From positions 33,669-40,273 of the forward strand of contig DAEE01000007.1 of assembly GCA_002495205.1 (NCBI GenBank): 6,605 nucleotides of DNA. Reading direction: 5' to 3'. The DNA comes from Thaumarchaeota archaeon UBA183 (GTDB lineage: Archaea; Thermoproteota; Nitrososphaeria; Nitrososphaerales; UBA183). The position numbers were made by a program, and so were the translations under genes. The notes under the pieces are model-generated. The model saw nothing but the letters and a program-made list of their open reading frames with translations. It made no database searches and was not told where the DNA came from. Position 1 is the first letter of the stretch, and the number at the start of each line of letters is the position of its first letter. This document shows, piece by piece, positions 1 to 6,457 of the stretch.

Positions 1-734
1 TAGGAAGCGATCACGTCGTTGCCGTCGACGAGAACCCCTTCGAACCCGTAGGCTACTGCCTTCTGGGCGATGGTCTTCGAGGCGGTCTGGCTGTTGCGTT
101 TGACCGAAATGGCCCACTGGTTGTTCTCCACCCCGAAGACGACCGGGAGCTCGTTCACTCCTGCAAAGTTCAGCGCTTCGTGGAAGTCGGCCTTCGACGT
201 TCCCCCGTCGCCTGTCACAGCGTAGGCGACTGACTTCTCTCCCTGCAGTCGCTTTGCCAGTGCCAGCCCGACTGCGTGCGGGAGCTGTGTCGCGACAGGG
301 ACCGCAATCGGGAGCATGTTGAGGTCCTGCGGGATGTGCATGCCCCTCTCGTCCCCTCCCCAGTAGAGCAGTAGGTTCTTCGGGGGCATCCCGAAGGCCA
401 TCATCCCCGCCGAGTCTCTGTACATCGGGACGTACCAATCCCCCTTCTCGAGAGCGTTGGCAGCTCCTACCTGGCACCCCTCCTGGCCCTTCCCCGGCGC
501 GTAGGTCCCGATCTCTCTGAGTGTCGAGAGGTTGCTCGCCTTCTCGTCAAAGACCCTGCCGAAGACGAGCTGCTCGTAGAGCCTCATGAGCGCGTCCGGT
601 GACAGGTTGGGGTCCTTTCCCCTGAGGGTCCCATCAGGCGCGAGCCTCTGGTAGAGGACATCCTCGGCCTTTGTGAACTTGAAGTCGGCTTCACTGAAGA
701 CCCGGGGTACAGCGTCCGACCCGGATCCTTTCAT
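1..734 (-). CDS. pdhA: Pyruvate (2-oxoacid) dehydrogenase E1 component, alpha subunit, 3'-truncated by window edge
   Basis: This is the thiamine-diphosphate subunit that decarboxylates pyruvate (or a branched-chain 2-oxoacid) and passes the acyl group to lipoyl-E2. It acts in the cytosol as a heterotetramer with E1-beta. I translated 244 codons from the ATG at 734; the frame is open at the left edge, so about 90-120 C-terminal residues are probably missing. The ThDP-binding motif is clear: GDG at 175-177, 26 residues, then NN at 204-205. Upstream are the typical E1-alpha segments PGKGQEG (80-86), YRDSAG (105-110), RGMHIPQDLN (130-139) and VATQLPHAVG (147-156). The GMHIPQDLN region looks more like the PDH type than the branched-chain type, but substrate cannot be settled. 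A TATA-like box lies 42-49 nt upstream. The frame stays open above the ATG, and a TTG at 752 lies at about the predicted transcription start, so a leaderless TTG start 6 codons longer is possible. Lies downstream of lipA, which makes the cofactor for its complex. E1-beta, E2 and E3 would be expected beyond the left edge. Confidence 0.93.
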   Translation of the reverse strand, partial: MKGSGSDAVPRVFSEADFKFTKAEDVLYQRLAPDGTLRGKDPNLSPDALMRLYEQLVFGRVFDEKASNLSTLREIGTYAPGKGQEGCQVGAANALEKGDWYVPMYRDSAGMMAFGMPPKNLLLYWGGDERGMHIPQDLNMLPIAVPVATQLPHAVGLALAKRLQGEKSVAYAVTGDGGTSKADFHEALNFAGVNELPVVFGVENNQWAISVKRNSQTASKTIAQKAVAYGFEGVLVDGNDVIAS

Positions 735-774
735 GAAATCAGCTTCGGTCAATCGGCGTTTTCCCTTTTGGCGG

Positions 775-784
775 CCATATAAGA
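775..784 (-). promoter_or_regulatory. Archaeal TATA-like box for pdhA
   Basis: On the minus strand the lipA-pdhA gap reads GTCAGTCTTATATGG, with TCTTATATGG as the box. Its centre lies about 45 nt upstream of the pdhA ATG, so transcription would start about 20 nt before that ATG. No strong Shine-Dalgarno lies before the ATG. The E1 gene may therefore have its own promoter in addition to read-through from lipA. Assigned by eye only. Confidence 0.5.
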
Positions 785-790
785 CTGACC

Positions 791-1675
791 CTAGCGCGCG
801 TCGCTTTCAATGGCCGCACGGATGTAAAACTCCCCCGCCCTGTAGCTGCTCCTCACGAGTGGGCCCGAGGCGACATAGCGAAAGCCTAGCCCTTCGCCCA
901 CCTCTCTGTATCGCTGGAACTGCTCAGGCTTGACGTACTCCTCGACCTTCAGGTGCCTTGCCGAGGGCCTGAGGTACTGGCCGACCGTGAGGAAGTCGAC
1001 GTCCGCTTGCCGGAGGTGGGCCATTGCCTGGATTACCTCCTCTTCGGATTCCCCTAGGCCGACCATTATCGAGGACTTAGTGTAGATTTGGCGGCTGAGC
1101 TTCTTCACGTTCCTGAGGACGGAGAGTGACTGCCAGTACTGCGCCCTGTGGTCGCGGACCGCTGGGGTAAGCGACAGGGTGGTCTCTATGTTGTGGGAGA
1201 TCACGTCGGGCCCGGCGTCGACGACCAGCCTCAGGTCGCCGAGGTCTCCCTGAAAGTCGGGGATGAGGACCTCGACCAGCATCCCAGGGTTCTTCTCCTT
1301 CACGAGACTGATAGTCCTGGCGAAATGCGAGGCACCGCCGTCCGAGAGGTCGTCCCTGTCGACTGAAGTGAGGACAACGTAGGTCAGTCCCATCTGGGAT
1401 AGGGCGAACGCCACGTTCTCCGGCTCTAGCTCGTCCAAGACCCCCTGCGGTTTGCCTGGGGTCACCATGCAGAAACGGCAGGCCCGAGAGCAGACATCCC
1501 CCATGAGCATGAGAGTGGCTGTCCCCCCTCCCCAGCACTCGTGGACGTTGGGGCAATGGGCCTCTTCGCAGACTGTGTGAAGGTTCAGGTTGCCGAAGAG
1601 CGCCTTCAGGTCCTGGTAGCTCTGGCCCTTCGGCGGGGTGACTGTAAGCCACTGGGGCTTTGGCTCGACGAGCAA
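791..1675 (-). CDS. lipA: Lipoyl synthase (radical SAM)
   Basis: LipA inserts two sulfurs at C6 and C8 of protein-bound octanoyl groups, giving the lipoyl cofactor of 2-oxoacid dehydrogenase E2 and of GcvH. It is 294 residues long, the usual size. All ligands are visible: the auxiliary 4Fe-4S cluster motif CX4CX5C at C36, C41 and C47, with its serine ligand in the C-terminal RSSY (275-278); and the radical-SAM motif CX3CX2C at C62, C66 and C69 within VCSRACRFC. Other family blocks are VLTSVDRDDL (101-110), ISHNIET (159-165), KSSIMVGLGE (200-209) and VGQYLRPS (231-238). The start is TTG, because no ATG or GTG precedes the conserved blocks and the preceding gene's TGA lies only 2 nt upstream. 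This suggests translational coupling to the regulator. No obvious Shine-Dalgarno is visible. The pdhA gene follows after 56 nt. Octanoyl transfer or lipoate ligase genes are not in the window. Confidence 0.97.
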   Translation of the reverse strand: MLVEPKPQWLTVTPPKGQSYQDLKALFGNLNLHTVCEEAHCPNVHECWGGGTATLMLMGDVCSRACRFCMVTPGKPQGVLDELEPENVAFALSQMGLTYVVLTSVDRDDLSDGGASHFARTISLVKEKNPGMLVEVLIPDFQGDLGDLRLVVDAGPDVISHNIETTLSLTPAVRDHRAQYWQSLSVLRNVKKLSRQIYTKSSIMVGLGESEEEVIQAMAHLRQADVDFLTVGQYLRPSARHLKVEEYVKPEQFQRYREVGEGLGFRYVASGPLVRSSYRAGEFYIRAAIESDAR

Positions 1676-1677
1676 GT

Positions 1678-2112
1678 TCAGCTGCCGACGACTACCTTCA
1701 GCTTGTCAAAATCCTTTCCGGTGAAGTTCCCCTCGCAGGCGTAGCACCCCTCTGTGGGGAATCCGGGCTCGAGGTCTCCGTGCAGGCCGCACATCAGCCG
1801 GTTGAAGCGGATGTAGTCGAGGACCTCGGTCATGGACCTCAAGGCTTCTCTGCTGTCCGGATGCTCCGAAGAGAGGTCGTTGGCTATCTTATCTGCTGCC
1901 TTGGCGACGATTGTGTCGCTTTCGAGGTTCACCATCATCCCCCTGGTCTTGCGGGCGTAGTTGCTGACAGAGGCCTGGGTGACGCCGAGGCGCTTCGCTA
2001 CCTCCTGCTGGGTGAGGTGGAAGTCCTCCTGGAGCCTCTTGGCCACCATGGCCCTGAGTGCCGGAAGGGCGGACTTCGCTACTATCTCGTACGGGCTGAT
2101 CAGGCGGGACAA
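1678..2112 (-). CDS. Archaeal HTH (XRE/COG2522-like) transcriptional regulator with C-terminal Cys/His cluster
   Basis: A 144-residue DNA-binding protein, probably the regulator of the lipA-pdhA module. Residues 6-30 (SPYEIVAKSALPALRAMVAK) match the opening of the archaeal COG2522-type regulators, and 35-55 form the helix-turn-helix, with QQEVAKRLGVTQASVS as the recognition region. Residues 62-105 look helical. The C-terminus has C108, H111, C123 and C126, that is CX2HX11CX2C, a possible zinc or Fe-S site; which metal, if any, is unknown. The start is TTG: a TAA stop lies two codons upstream in frame, and a TATA-like box would place transcription initiation about 8 nt before it, giving a nearly leaderless mRNA. 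The stop codon is 2 nt before the lipA start, so the two are almost certainly co-transcribed. Control of lipoate or 2-oxoacid metabolism is inferred from position only; effector and targets cannot be read from sequence. Confidence 0.85.
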   Translation of the reverse strand: MSRLISPYEIVAKSALPALRAMVAKRLQEDFHLTQQEVAKRLGVTQASVSNYARKTRGMMVNLESDTIVAKAADKIANDLSSEHPDSREALRSMTEVLDYIRFNRLMCGLHGDLEPGFPTEGCYACEGNFTGKDFDKLKVVVGS

Positions 2113-2120
2113 CGATTACA

Positions 2121-2134
2121 ATAACGTATGTTAT
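2121..2134. promoter_or_regulatory. Inverted repeat ATAAC-N4-GTTAT, candidate operator
   Basis: A perfect 5-bp inverted repeat with a 4-nt spacer (ATAACGTATGTTAT) lies between the regulator's TATA-like box and its start codon, over the predicted transcription start. A dimeric HTH protein bound here would block its own promoter, so autoregulation is a reasonable guess. The arms are short and AT-rich, and such repeats occur by chance. Confidence 0.3.
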
Positions 2135-2140
2135 ACTCTG

Positions 2141-2149
2141 CTATTTAAG
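2141..2149 (-). promoter_or_regulatory. Archaeal TATA-like box for the regulator-lipA operon
   Basis: On the minus strand the sequence is CGGCTTAAATAGC, with CTTAAATAG as the box and G-rich bases upstream as a weak BRE. Its centre is about 33 nt upstream of the TTG start, giving a predicted transcript leader of only about 8 nt. It stands out as an AT-rich patch in GC-rich surroundings. Confidence 0.6.
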
Positions 2150-2208
2150 CCGATTTCCGCAAGGCTAATCACTTTCGAAACGCCCGCTGACGTTCCGTCC
2201 AAGATACC

Positions 2209-2219
2209 GCAAACTTATT
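2209..2219 (+). promoter_or_regulatory. Archaeal BRE/TATA-like element for lhr
   Basis: GCAAACTTATT fits the purine-AA BRE followed by a degenerate TATA box. It predicts a transcription start near 2243 and a 5' leader of about 30 nt before the first ATG of lhr. The box is weaker than the one for the divergent regulator. The remainder of the divergent intergenic region shows no other clear signal. Confidence 0.4.
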
Positions 2220-2273
2220 GGAGTCGGCAGGGGGGATTCACCGCTTCTTGCGAGTGCCAGAATCACCAGAGGG

Positions 2274-5159
2274 ATGGAGGCGGGCCAGCTGATGACTGGT
2301 CAGAACGCATTCCAGCTACTCTCGTCCCCCCTAATCGCGGCCCTGAAGGAGAGGGGCTTCGACTCCCCGACTGACCCTCAGGAGAAGCTCGTCCCGATTG
2401 TCAGAGAAGGAAAGAACGCGCTATTGATGGCGCCGACGGGCACGGGGAAGACCGAGGCCGCGCTTCTTCCCATACTCGACGCGATGATCAGGGAAGGGGA
2501 GTCCAGGGAGAAGGGGACCAAGCTGCTGTACATCACGCCGCTCAGGGCGCTCAACAGGGACATGCTCGACAGGATGCAGTGGTGGTGCAAGCGGTTCGAT
2601 ATCAGGCTAGGCGTCAGGCACGGCGACAGCTCCCAGGCCGAGAGGACTAACTTGAGCTTCGCGCCCCCAGACATTCTGATCACCACCCCGGAGACCCTCC
2701 AGATCCTTCTGGTTGGGAGGAGAATCAGGGAGAACCTCCGGAAGCTTAGGTGGGTCGTCGTCGACGAGGTGCATGAGCTCTCAGAGGACAAGCGGGGGAG
2801 CCAACTGAGCGTGGGGCTTGAGAGGCTCAGGGATGTCGCAGAGAAGGAATTCCAGATAGTGGGACTGTCGGCGACGGTCGGTTCCCCGGAGAGGGTGGCC
2901 CAGTTCCTGGTGGGGAGCGGTCGGCAGTGTGAGGTCGTGAGGGTGCCCGTTGAGAAGAGCCTCTCCTTGAAGGTGGTCGCCCCCAGAGCGACGGGAGACG
3001 ACAGGATACTCGCCGAGTCGATCTACTCGTACCCAGAGGTTGCAGCGAGGCTCAGGACGATAAGGGAGCTAGTGGAGAAGTACAAGTCGGTGCTGATATT
3101 CACCAACACCCGGACCGAGGCGGAGGCCCTGTCGAGCAGGTTCAGGGTCTGGGACCCCCAGTTCCCGATAGGCGTCCACCACAGCTCCCTTTCCAAGGCG
3201 ACGAGGGAGGCGGTGGAGAGGGGCCTCAAGGATGGGAAGCTCCTAGGCGTCATCTGCACGAGCAGCCTGGAGCTCGGGATAGACATCGGGTTCCTCGAGT
3301 ACGTCATCCAGTACAACTCGCCAAGGCAAGTGACCAGGCTGATCCAGAGGGTTGGGCGGAGCGGGCATAGGATCGGGGAGGTTTCCAACGGCCTGGTCAT
3401 CACCCAGGACTCGGACGACATCCTCGAAGCCGCTGTCCTATGCAGGAAATCGGTGATGGGAGAGCTGGAGCCGCTCGAGCCAGTCTTCTCGCCCTACGAC
3501 GTTGCCATACATCAAGTGGCGGGCCTCCTCATTGAGCAGACCAACTGGAACTTCGACGACATCATGGCTCTGCTGAAGCGGAGCTACGCCTTCGGGGAAC
3601 TAGGGCCCGAGAAGCTGAAGAAGGTGCTCACCTACATGCGGGAGAGGTATCCTAGGCTCGCCTACTACAGCGAGTCCGACGGGAAGGTGTTCAGGGCCAG
3701 GGACGTGAAGCCCCTGTTCTCCTACTACTTCGACAACCTGTCCATGATTCCCGATGAGAAGCAGTACCTGGTAATCGAGGGGGACAACTTCGTGGGGACC
3801 CTCGACGAGGCCTTCGTGTCGGAATATGGCGAGGTCGGAGTCAAGTTCGTGGAAGCGGGGCGGTGCTGGAAGATAGACCAGATCTACGGGAACAAGGTGT
3901 ACGTGAAGTCCGAGGAGGACCCCACGGGGGCTGTCCCCAACTGGGTGGGGGACGAGATACCGGTCCCCAGGGAGGTGGCGGGGGAGGTGGGCGCCATACG
4001 CAGGAGGTACGCCGAGAGCCTCGAGAAGGGGACAGACGACGCCCTCTTGGACGACCTCTGCAGGACCTACCCGGTCCCAAGAGAGGCGATGCTGGACGCA
4101 CTGAAGGAGGTCGCGGAGCAGCACGCCGCGAAGCTCCCAATTCCTTCGGAGAGGATGGTGACCATAGAGAAGTGGGACAGGTATCTCGTCATCCAGGCCG
4201 CCTTCGGCCATAGGGTGAACAGGCTCCTCGCGAGGGTCATCGGGCACATGGTCTCCGAGAGGGTAGGACAGTCCGTGGCTGTGCACCAGGACCCCTACAG
4301 GATCGTGATCGAGGCAGACGTGAGCCCTCAGGCCGTGCTCTCGGTGATCGAGGAGCTCCACGGCCTCGACCTCCGGGCCGCGACCGAGAAGGCGGTCGAA
4401 AGGAGCGGTATCTTCAAGCGGCGGCTGATCCACGCGGGGAAGAAGTGCGGAGCGATAGCCAAGGACGCGGACTACGCGAGCGTGTCGATCTCGGGGATAA
4501 TCGAGGCGCTGAGGGACACACCCGTCTATGAGGAGGCGATGAGCATGATCTTCCACGACGACTTCGACCTCCCGGACGCCATAGATGTCGTCGAGAAAAT
4601 GCACGCGGGGGCCATCGACGTGAAGCTTGTCGAGTATGAGGGCCTCACCCCAATCGCCAGGATTGGGGTGGAGGAGATCAGCAGGAGGGGAGAGATAGTC
4701 TCTCCTGAGAGGCTGAAGGCCCTGCTGAAGCAGTCCACGAGGGCGCGGATCAACGACACGTTCGTGGCGGCCGTGTGCACCAACTGCTGGAACTTCCTGG
4801 AACTCAGGAAGGTGGGGGACCTGGAGGGGTTCGACAGGTGCCCCGTGTGCGAGAAGCCTGCGGTGGGGCTGTCCACGGACTCCTACGAGAACGTGTTCTC
4901 CCTGGCCATGAAGGCGAGGAGCAGGGCAGACCTGCGCGGGAGCAAGCTGAAGCATGTGGAGGCGCTCAAGAAATCCGCTGAGCTGAGGAAGGAGTACGGC
5001 CATGCCGCGGACATGCTCATGGCGGGTAGGGGCGTCCGCCTGACCGAGGCCTCGGCCCTCGCCGCGAAAATGAGGAAGGAGGGAAAGGACGCCGTGGAGC
5101 TGATAATCGAAGGGGAGAGGGAGGCGCTTCGGAGGCGCTACTTCTTCGACGCTTCCTGA
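2274..5159 (+). CDS. lhr: Lhr-family SF2 ATP-dependent helicase
   Basis: A 3'-to-5' nucleic-acid translocase of the Large helicase-related family, linked in archaea and bacteria to DNA repair, replication-fork and RNA metabolism. At 961 residues it is a complete archaeal Lhr. SF2 motifs are in order: I APTGTGKTE (53-61), Ia TPLRAL (88-93), Ib TTPETL (137-142), II DEVH (164-167), III SAT (199-201), IV VLIFTNTR (273-280), V TSSLELGIDIG (329-339) and VI QRVGRSGHR (358-366). A winged-helix region (about 400-490) is followed by the Lhr-specific beta-rich domain, with GTLDEAFV (508-515), the tryptophan of CWKI (531-534) and the PNWVGDE segment (555-561). The C-terminus has a zinc site, C835, C838, C856 and C859, and a helical tail beginning with MAGRG (916-920), both usual for archaeal Lhr. 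ATG at 2274 follows AGAGGG closely; an ATG six codons later (2292) has GGAGG 11 nt upstream and is also plausible. The gene is divergent from the regulator, and its 3' end overlaps the convergent KITE gene by 22 bp. DNA versus RNA preference cannot be inferred. Confidence 0.95.
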   Translation: MEAGQLMTGQNAFQLLSSPLIAALKERGFDSPTDPQEKLVPIVREGKNALLMAPTGTGKTEAALLPILDAMIREGESREKGTKLLYITPLRALNRDMLDRMQWWCKRFDIRLGVRHGDSSQAERTNLSFAPPDILITTPETLQILLVGRRIRENLRKLRWVVVDEVHELSEDKRGSQLSVGLERLRDVAEKEFQIVGLSATVGSPERVAQFLVGSGRQCEVVRVPVEKSLSLKVVAPRATGDDRILAESIYSYPEVAARLRTIRELVEKYKSVLIFTNTRTEAEALSSRFRVWDPQFPIGVHHSSLSKATREAVERGLKDGKLLGVICTSSLELGIDIGFLEYVIQYNSPRQVTRLIQRVGRSGHRIGEVSNGLVITQDSDDILEAAVLCRKSVMGELEPLEPVFSPYDVAIHQVAGLLIEQTNWNFDDIMALLKRSYAFGELGPEKLKKVLTYMRERYPRLAYYSESDGKVFRARDVKPLFSYYFDNLSMIPDEKQYLVIEGDNFVGTLDEAFVSEYGEVGVKFVEAGRCWKIDQIYGNKVYVKSEEDPTGAVPNWVGDEIPVPREVAGEVGAIRRRYAESLEKGTDDALLDDLCRTYPVPREAMLDALKEVAEQHAAKLPIPSERMVTIEKWDRYLVIQAAFGHRVNRLLARVIGHMVSERVGQSVAVHQDPYRIVIEADVSPQAVLSVIEELHGLDLRAATEKAVERSGIFKRRLIHAGKKCGAIAKDADYASVSISGIIEALRDTPVYEEAMSMIFHDDFDLPDAIDVVEKMHAGAIDVKLVEYEGLTPIARIGVEEISRRGEIVSPERLKALLKQSTRARINDTFVAAVCTNCWNFLELRKVGDLEGFDRCPVCEKPAVGLSTDSYENVFSLAMKARSRADLRGSKLKHVEALKKSAELRKEYGHAADMLMAGRGVRLTEASALAAKMRKEGKDAVELIIEGEREALRRRYFFDAS

Positions 5160-5638
5160 GCGCGGGACAGAATCAGCGTCATCAGGGTCTTCTCGTCAAC
5201 CTCGGCGTGCGTCCGCCAGCCGATGTGCACCATCCCCCTGTCGTCTTGCTCGAGGTATCCCCTCTTCACGTAGCGGTCGAGGGAGTAGTCGATGCGCCAC
5301 TTGGGGAACTTCTCCCTGAGGAACTGCTCCACCTCGCGCCTGGCCACCCTTCCGCTCTTCGAGTTCACGAAGGCTATGGTCGCAGCTAACACAGCCAGGT
5401 CGTCGATCCTTATCCCCGATGTCTCCGCCTCGCTGATCGAAGGTGGCTCCTTGAACCTGAGCAGGAACCGAGACGAGTCGTCGGTGCCGTCTGCCCCCTT
5501 GACCTCGAAGACCTCCAGCCCCATGGGGGCCACGTCCTCGGAGAGGACCTCGATGATCTTCCTGTAGTCGCGGCCCAGGTGCCGCTTCATCTCCCACCCC
5601 TTCACTCCAGGGTTCCTCCCGCGCTGAAGCACGAGCAC
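5138..5638 (-). CDS. KITE-type tandem winged-helix protein resembling Nse3/MAGE
   Basis: Predicted kleisin-interacting subunit of an SMC complex. Two winged-helix units are visible: residues 1-60 and about 78-150. The second contains LAVLAATIAFVNSKSGRV (81-98), REVEQFLREKF (101-111), then LDRYVKRGYLEQ (120-131) and IGWRTHAEV (139-147). By eye these follow the MAGE homology domain, which has a similar hydrophobic helix ending in a short N-rich turn, an EFL helix, a helix ending in KYLEY, and a WGPRAYAE-like strand. The GTG start at 5638 has a perfect AGGAGG 9 nt upstream. However, the frame is open and GC-rich at third positions (17 of 22 codons) back to a CTG at 5701, and the added stretch ERKVRRAFQ supplies the first half of winged-helix helix 1, which the GTG start would cut. 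The true protein may therefore be 187 rather than 166 residues. It follows the kleisin gene; its tail overlaps the end of lhr. Bacterial ScpB is the main alternative family. Confidence 0.7.
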   Translation of the reverse strand: MLVLQRGRNPGVKGWEMKRHLGRDYRKIIEVLSEDVAPMGLEVFEVKGADGTDDSSRFLLRFKEPPSISEAETSGIRIDDLAVLAATIAFVNSKSGRVARREVEQFLREKFPKWRIDYSLDRYVKRGYLEQDDRGMVHIGWRTHAEVDEKTLMTLILSRAQEASKK

Positions 5639-5647
5639 CTGGAACGC

Positions 5648-5653
5648 CCTCCT
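5648..5653 (-). promoter_or_regulatory. Shine-Dalgarno AGGAGG before the GTG at 5638
   Basis: The minus strand reads AGGAGG, a 9-nt spacer, then GTG, an ideal layout for initiation at 5638. The same six bases would encode Arg-Arg if translation starts farther upstream, so this site is the main argument for the shorter form of the KITE protein and conflicts with the helix-1 argument for the longer one. Confidence 0.45.
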
Positions 5654-5697
5654 GACTTTGCGCTCGAGGAGCGCCCTCTCCCCTGATTCTGCTTCCG

Positions 5698-6402
5698 TCA
5701 GCCCTCACCTGTTATTGAGATTGCGACAGACTTCGGGATTCCTCTGACCCTTTCCGCCAGCGCCATCGTCCAGATCTTCCCTGAAAGGGGCTCGGTCTTC
5801 AACGCAGCCCGGCCCTCGCTAATCAGGAACGCCAGTAGGTAGGCCCGCCTCACCTTGTTCTCGAATGCGTCGTCTCCGATGAACTGGCGGTAGTCCACCC
5901 ACTCCCCGTTGGACTGCGCTAGGAGCTCATCGTAGAGCTGGGTCAGGTTGGTCTCGAACTGCTCCTTTGTGAAGACCCCCATGCTCACGAGGTCTGAGTA
6001 GTCGACCTGGCCGGGACGTATTCCGTAGGTCCCGAACTGGTCCTTGAAACGCTCCGAGATGGGGACCAGGTCACGCCAGTAGACGAAAGCCCTCTCGAGC
6101 CCCCGGGGAGACAGCTGGTCCACCTGGGCAAGGGGGTGCCAGCTCTTGACGAAGGCTTCGGACAACATCTCCTTGGGGAGGAGCTTGACCTTGAGCTGAA
6201 TGAGAAGCGGATCGATGTATAGGGAAGACGCCCTTGTCTTCAGCCACTCGTCCTGCAGCTTCACGATCTGCGAGAGTTCGAGCATGGCCTGGGCATCAAC
6301 AAGGAGCTCGTCCAAGAGCTTCAGCTCAGGCAGCCTCTGCCTTAGTATCAGGAGCTTCTCCCTGATGTCGACGTCGAATGGGTTGGCGCTGCTCGACTCC
6401 AC
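5698..6402 (-). CDS. Kleisin-like protein resembling Nse4, partner of the SMC ATPase
   Basis: Predicted kleisin that would bridge the SMC heads and bind the KITE protein. From GTG at 6402 it is 234 residues. The N-terminal half is helical; a segment around ELKLLDELLVDAQAMLELS (26-44), then LYIDPLLIQL (61-70), recalls the Nse4 pattern of a helix reading LDA-L-LS followed by a D-F-L helix. The C-terminus has YRQFIG (171-176), KVRRAYLLAFLISEGRAAL (183-201) and KIWTMA (209-214), which reads like the Nse4/kleisin winged helix (Nse4: ENIF-SFLIRDG-A-I). No membrane segment or signal peptide. The reading frame stays open upstream to a CTG at 6456, with 18 of 19 codons between AGG (6459) and GAC (6405) ending in G or C. 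It adds LEQAKLDDYLRVIELCRDV, an amphipathic helix suited to contact an SMC neck, and an AAGGAG lies 10 nt before that CTG. The GTG start has only a poorly spaced AGGG, so the 252-residue form is attractive. Sequence similarity is weak; ScpA-type kleisin is the alternative. Confidence 0.6.
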   Translation of the reverse strand: MESSSANPFDVDIREKLLILRQRLPELKLLDELLVDAQAMLELSQIVKLQDEWLKTRASSLYIDPLLIQLKVKLLPKEMLSEAFVKSWHPLAQVDQLSPRGLERAFVYWRDLVPISERFKDQFGTYGIRPGQVDYSDLVSMGVFTKEQFETNLTQLYDELLAQSNGEWVDYRQFIGDDAFENKVRRAYLLAFLISEGRAALKTEPLSGKIWTMALAERVRGIPKSVAISITGEG

Positions 6403-6457
6403 GTCCCTGCAGAGCTCAATGACGCGGAGGTAGTCGTCGAGCTTCGCCTGCTCCAGC

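Noticed and set aside
1660..2124. Open frame of 154 codons on the plus strand opposite the HTH regulator
   Set aside because: The minus-strand frame encodes a clear HTH protein with promoter support; the plus frame shows no recognisable domain.
2145..2168. Imperfect repeat TTAAGCC ... GGCTAA in the divergent promoter region
   Set aside because: Arms are short and interrupted by a mismatch, with a long spacer; not distinguishable from chance.
3933..3953. GTCCCC ... GGGGAC hairpin with a 9-nt loop
   Set aside because: Lies inside the conserved coding sequence of lhr, lacks a T-run, and runs of C and G are common in this GC-rich gene; probably chance.
3600..5003. Long open frame of 467 codons on the minus strand, antisense to lhr
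   Set aside because: It lies wholly opposite a helicase with all conserved motifs; its composition (many Pro, Arg, Leu, His, Val) is what GC-rich antisense frames give, and no motif or domain is recognisable.
5196..5708. Overlapping minus-strand frame of 170 codons starting at GTG 5708, immediately at the kleisin end
   Set aside because: It is offset from the KITE frame, yields a low-complexity Gly/Arg-rich product, and the KITE frame has the structured winged-helix pattern.
5138..6402. Plain bacterial-type ScpA/ScpB pair
   Set aside because: I do not see the usual ScpA N-terminal signature (FEGPLDLLL-like) or typical ScpB motifs; the Nse4/Nse3-like patterns fit better. Kept as the alternative, not excluded.
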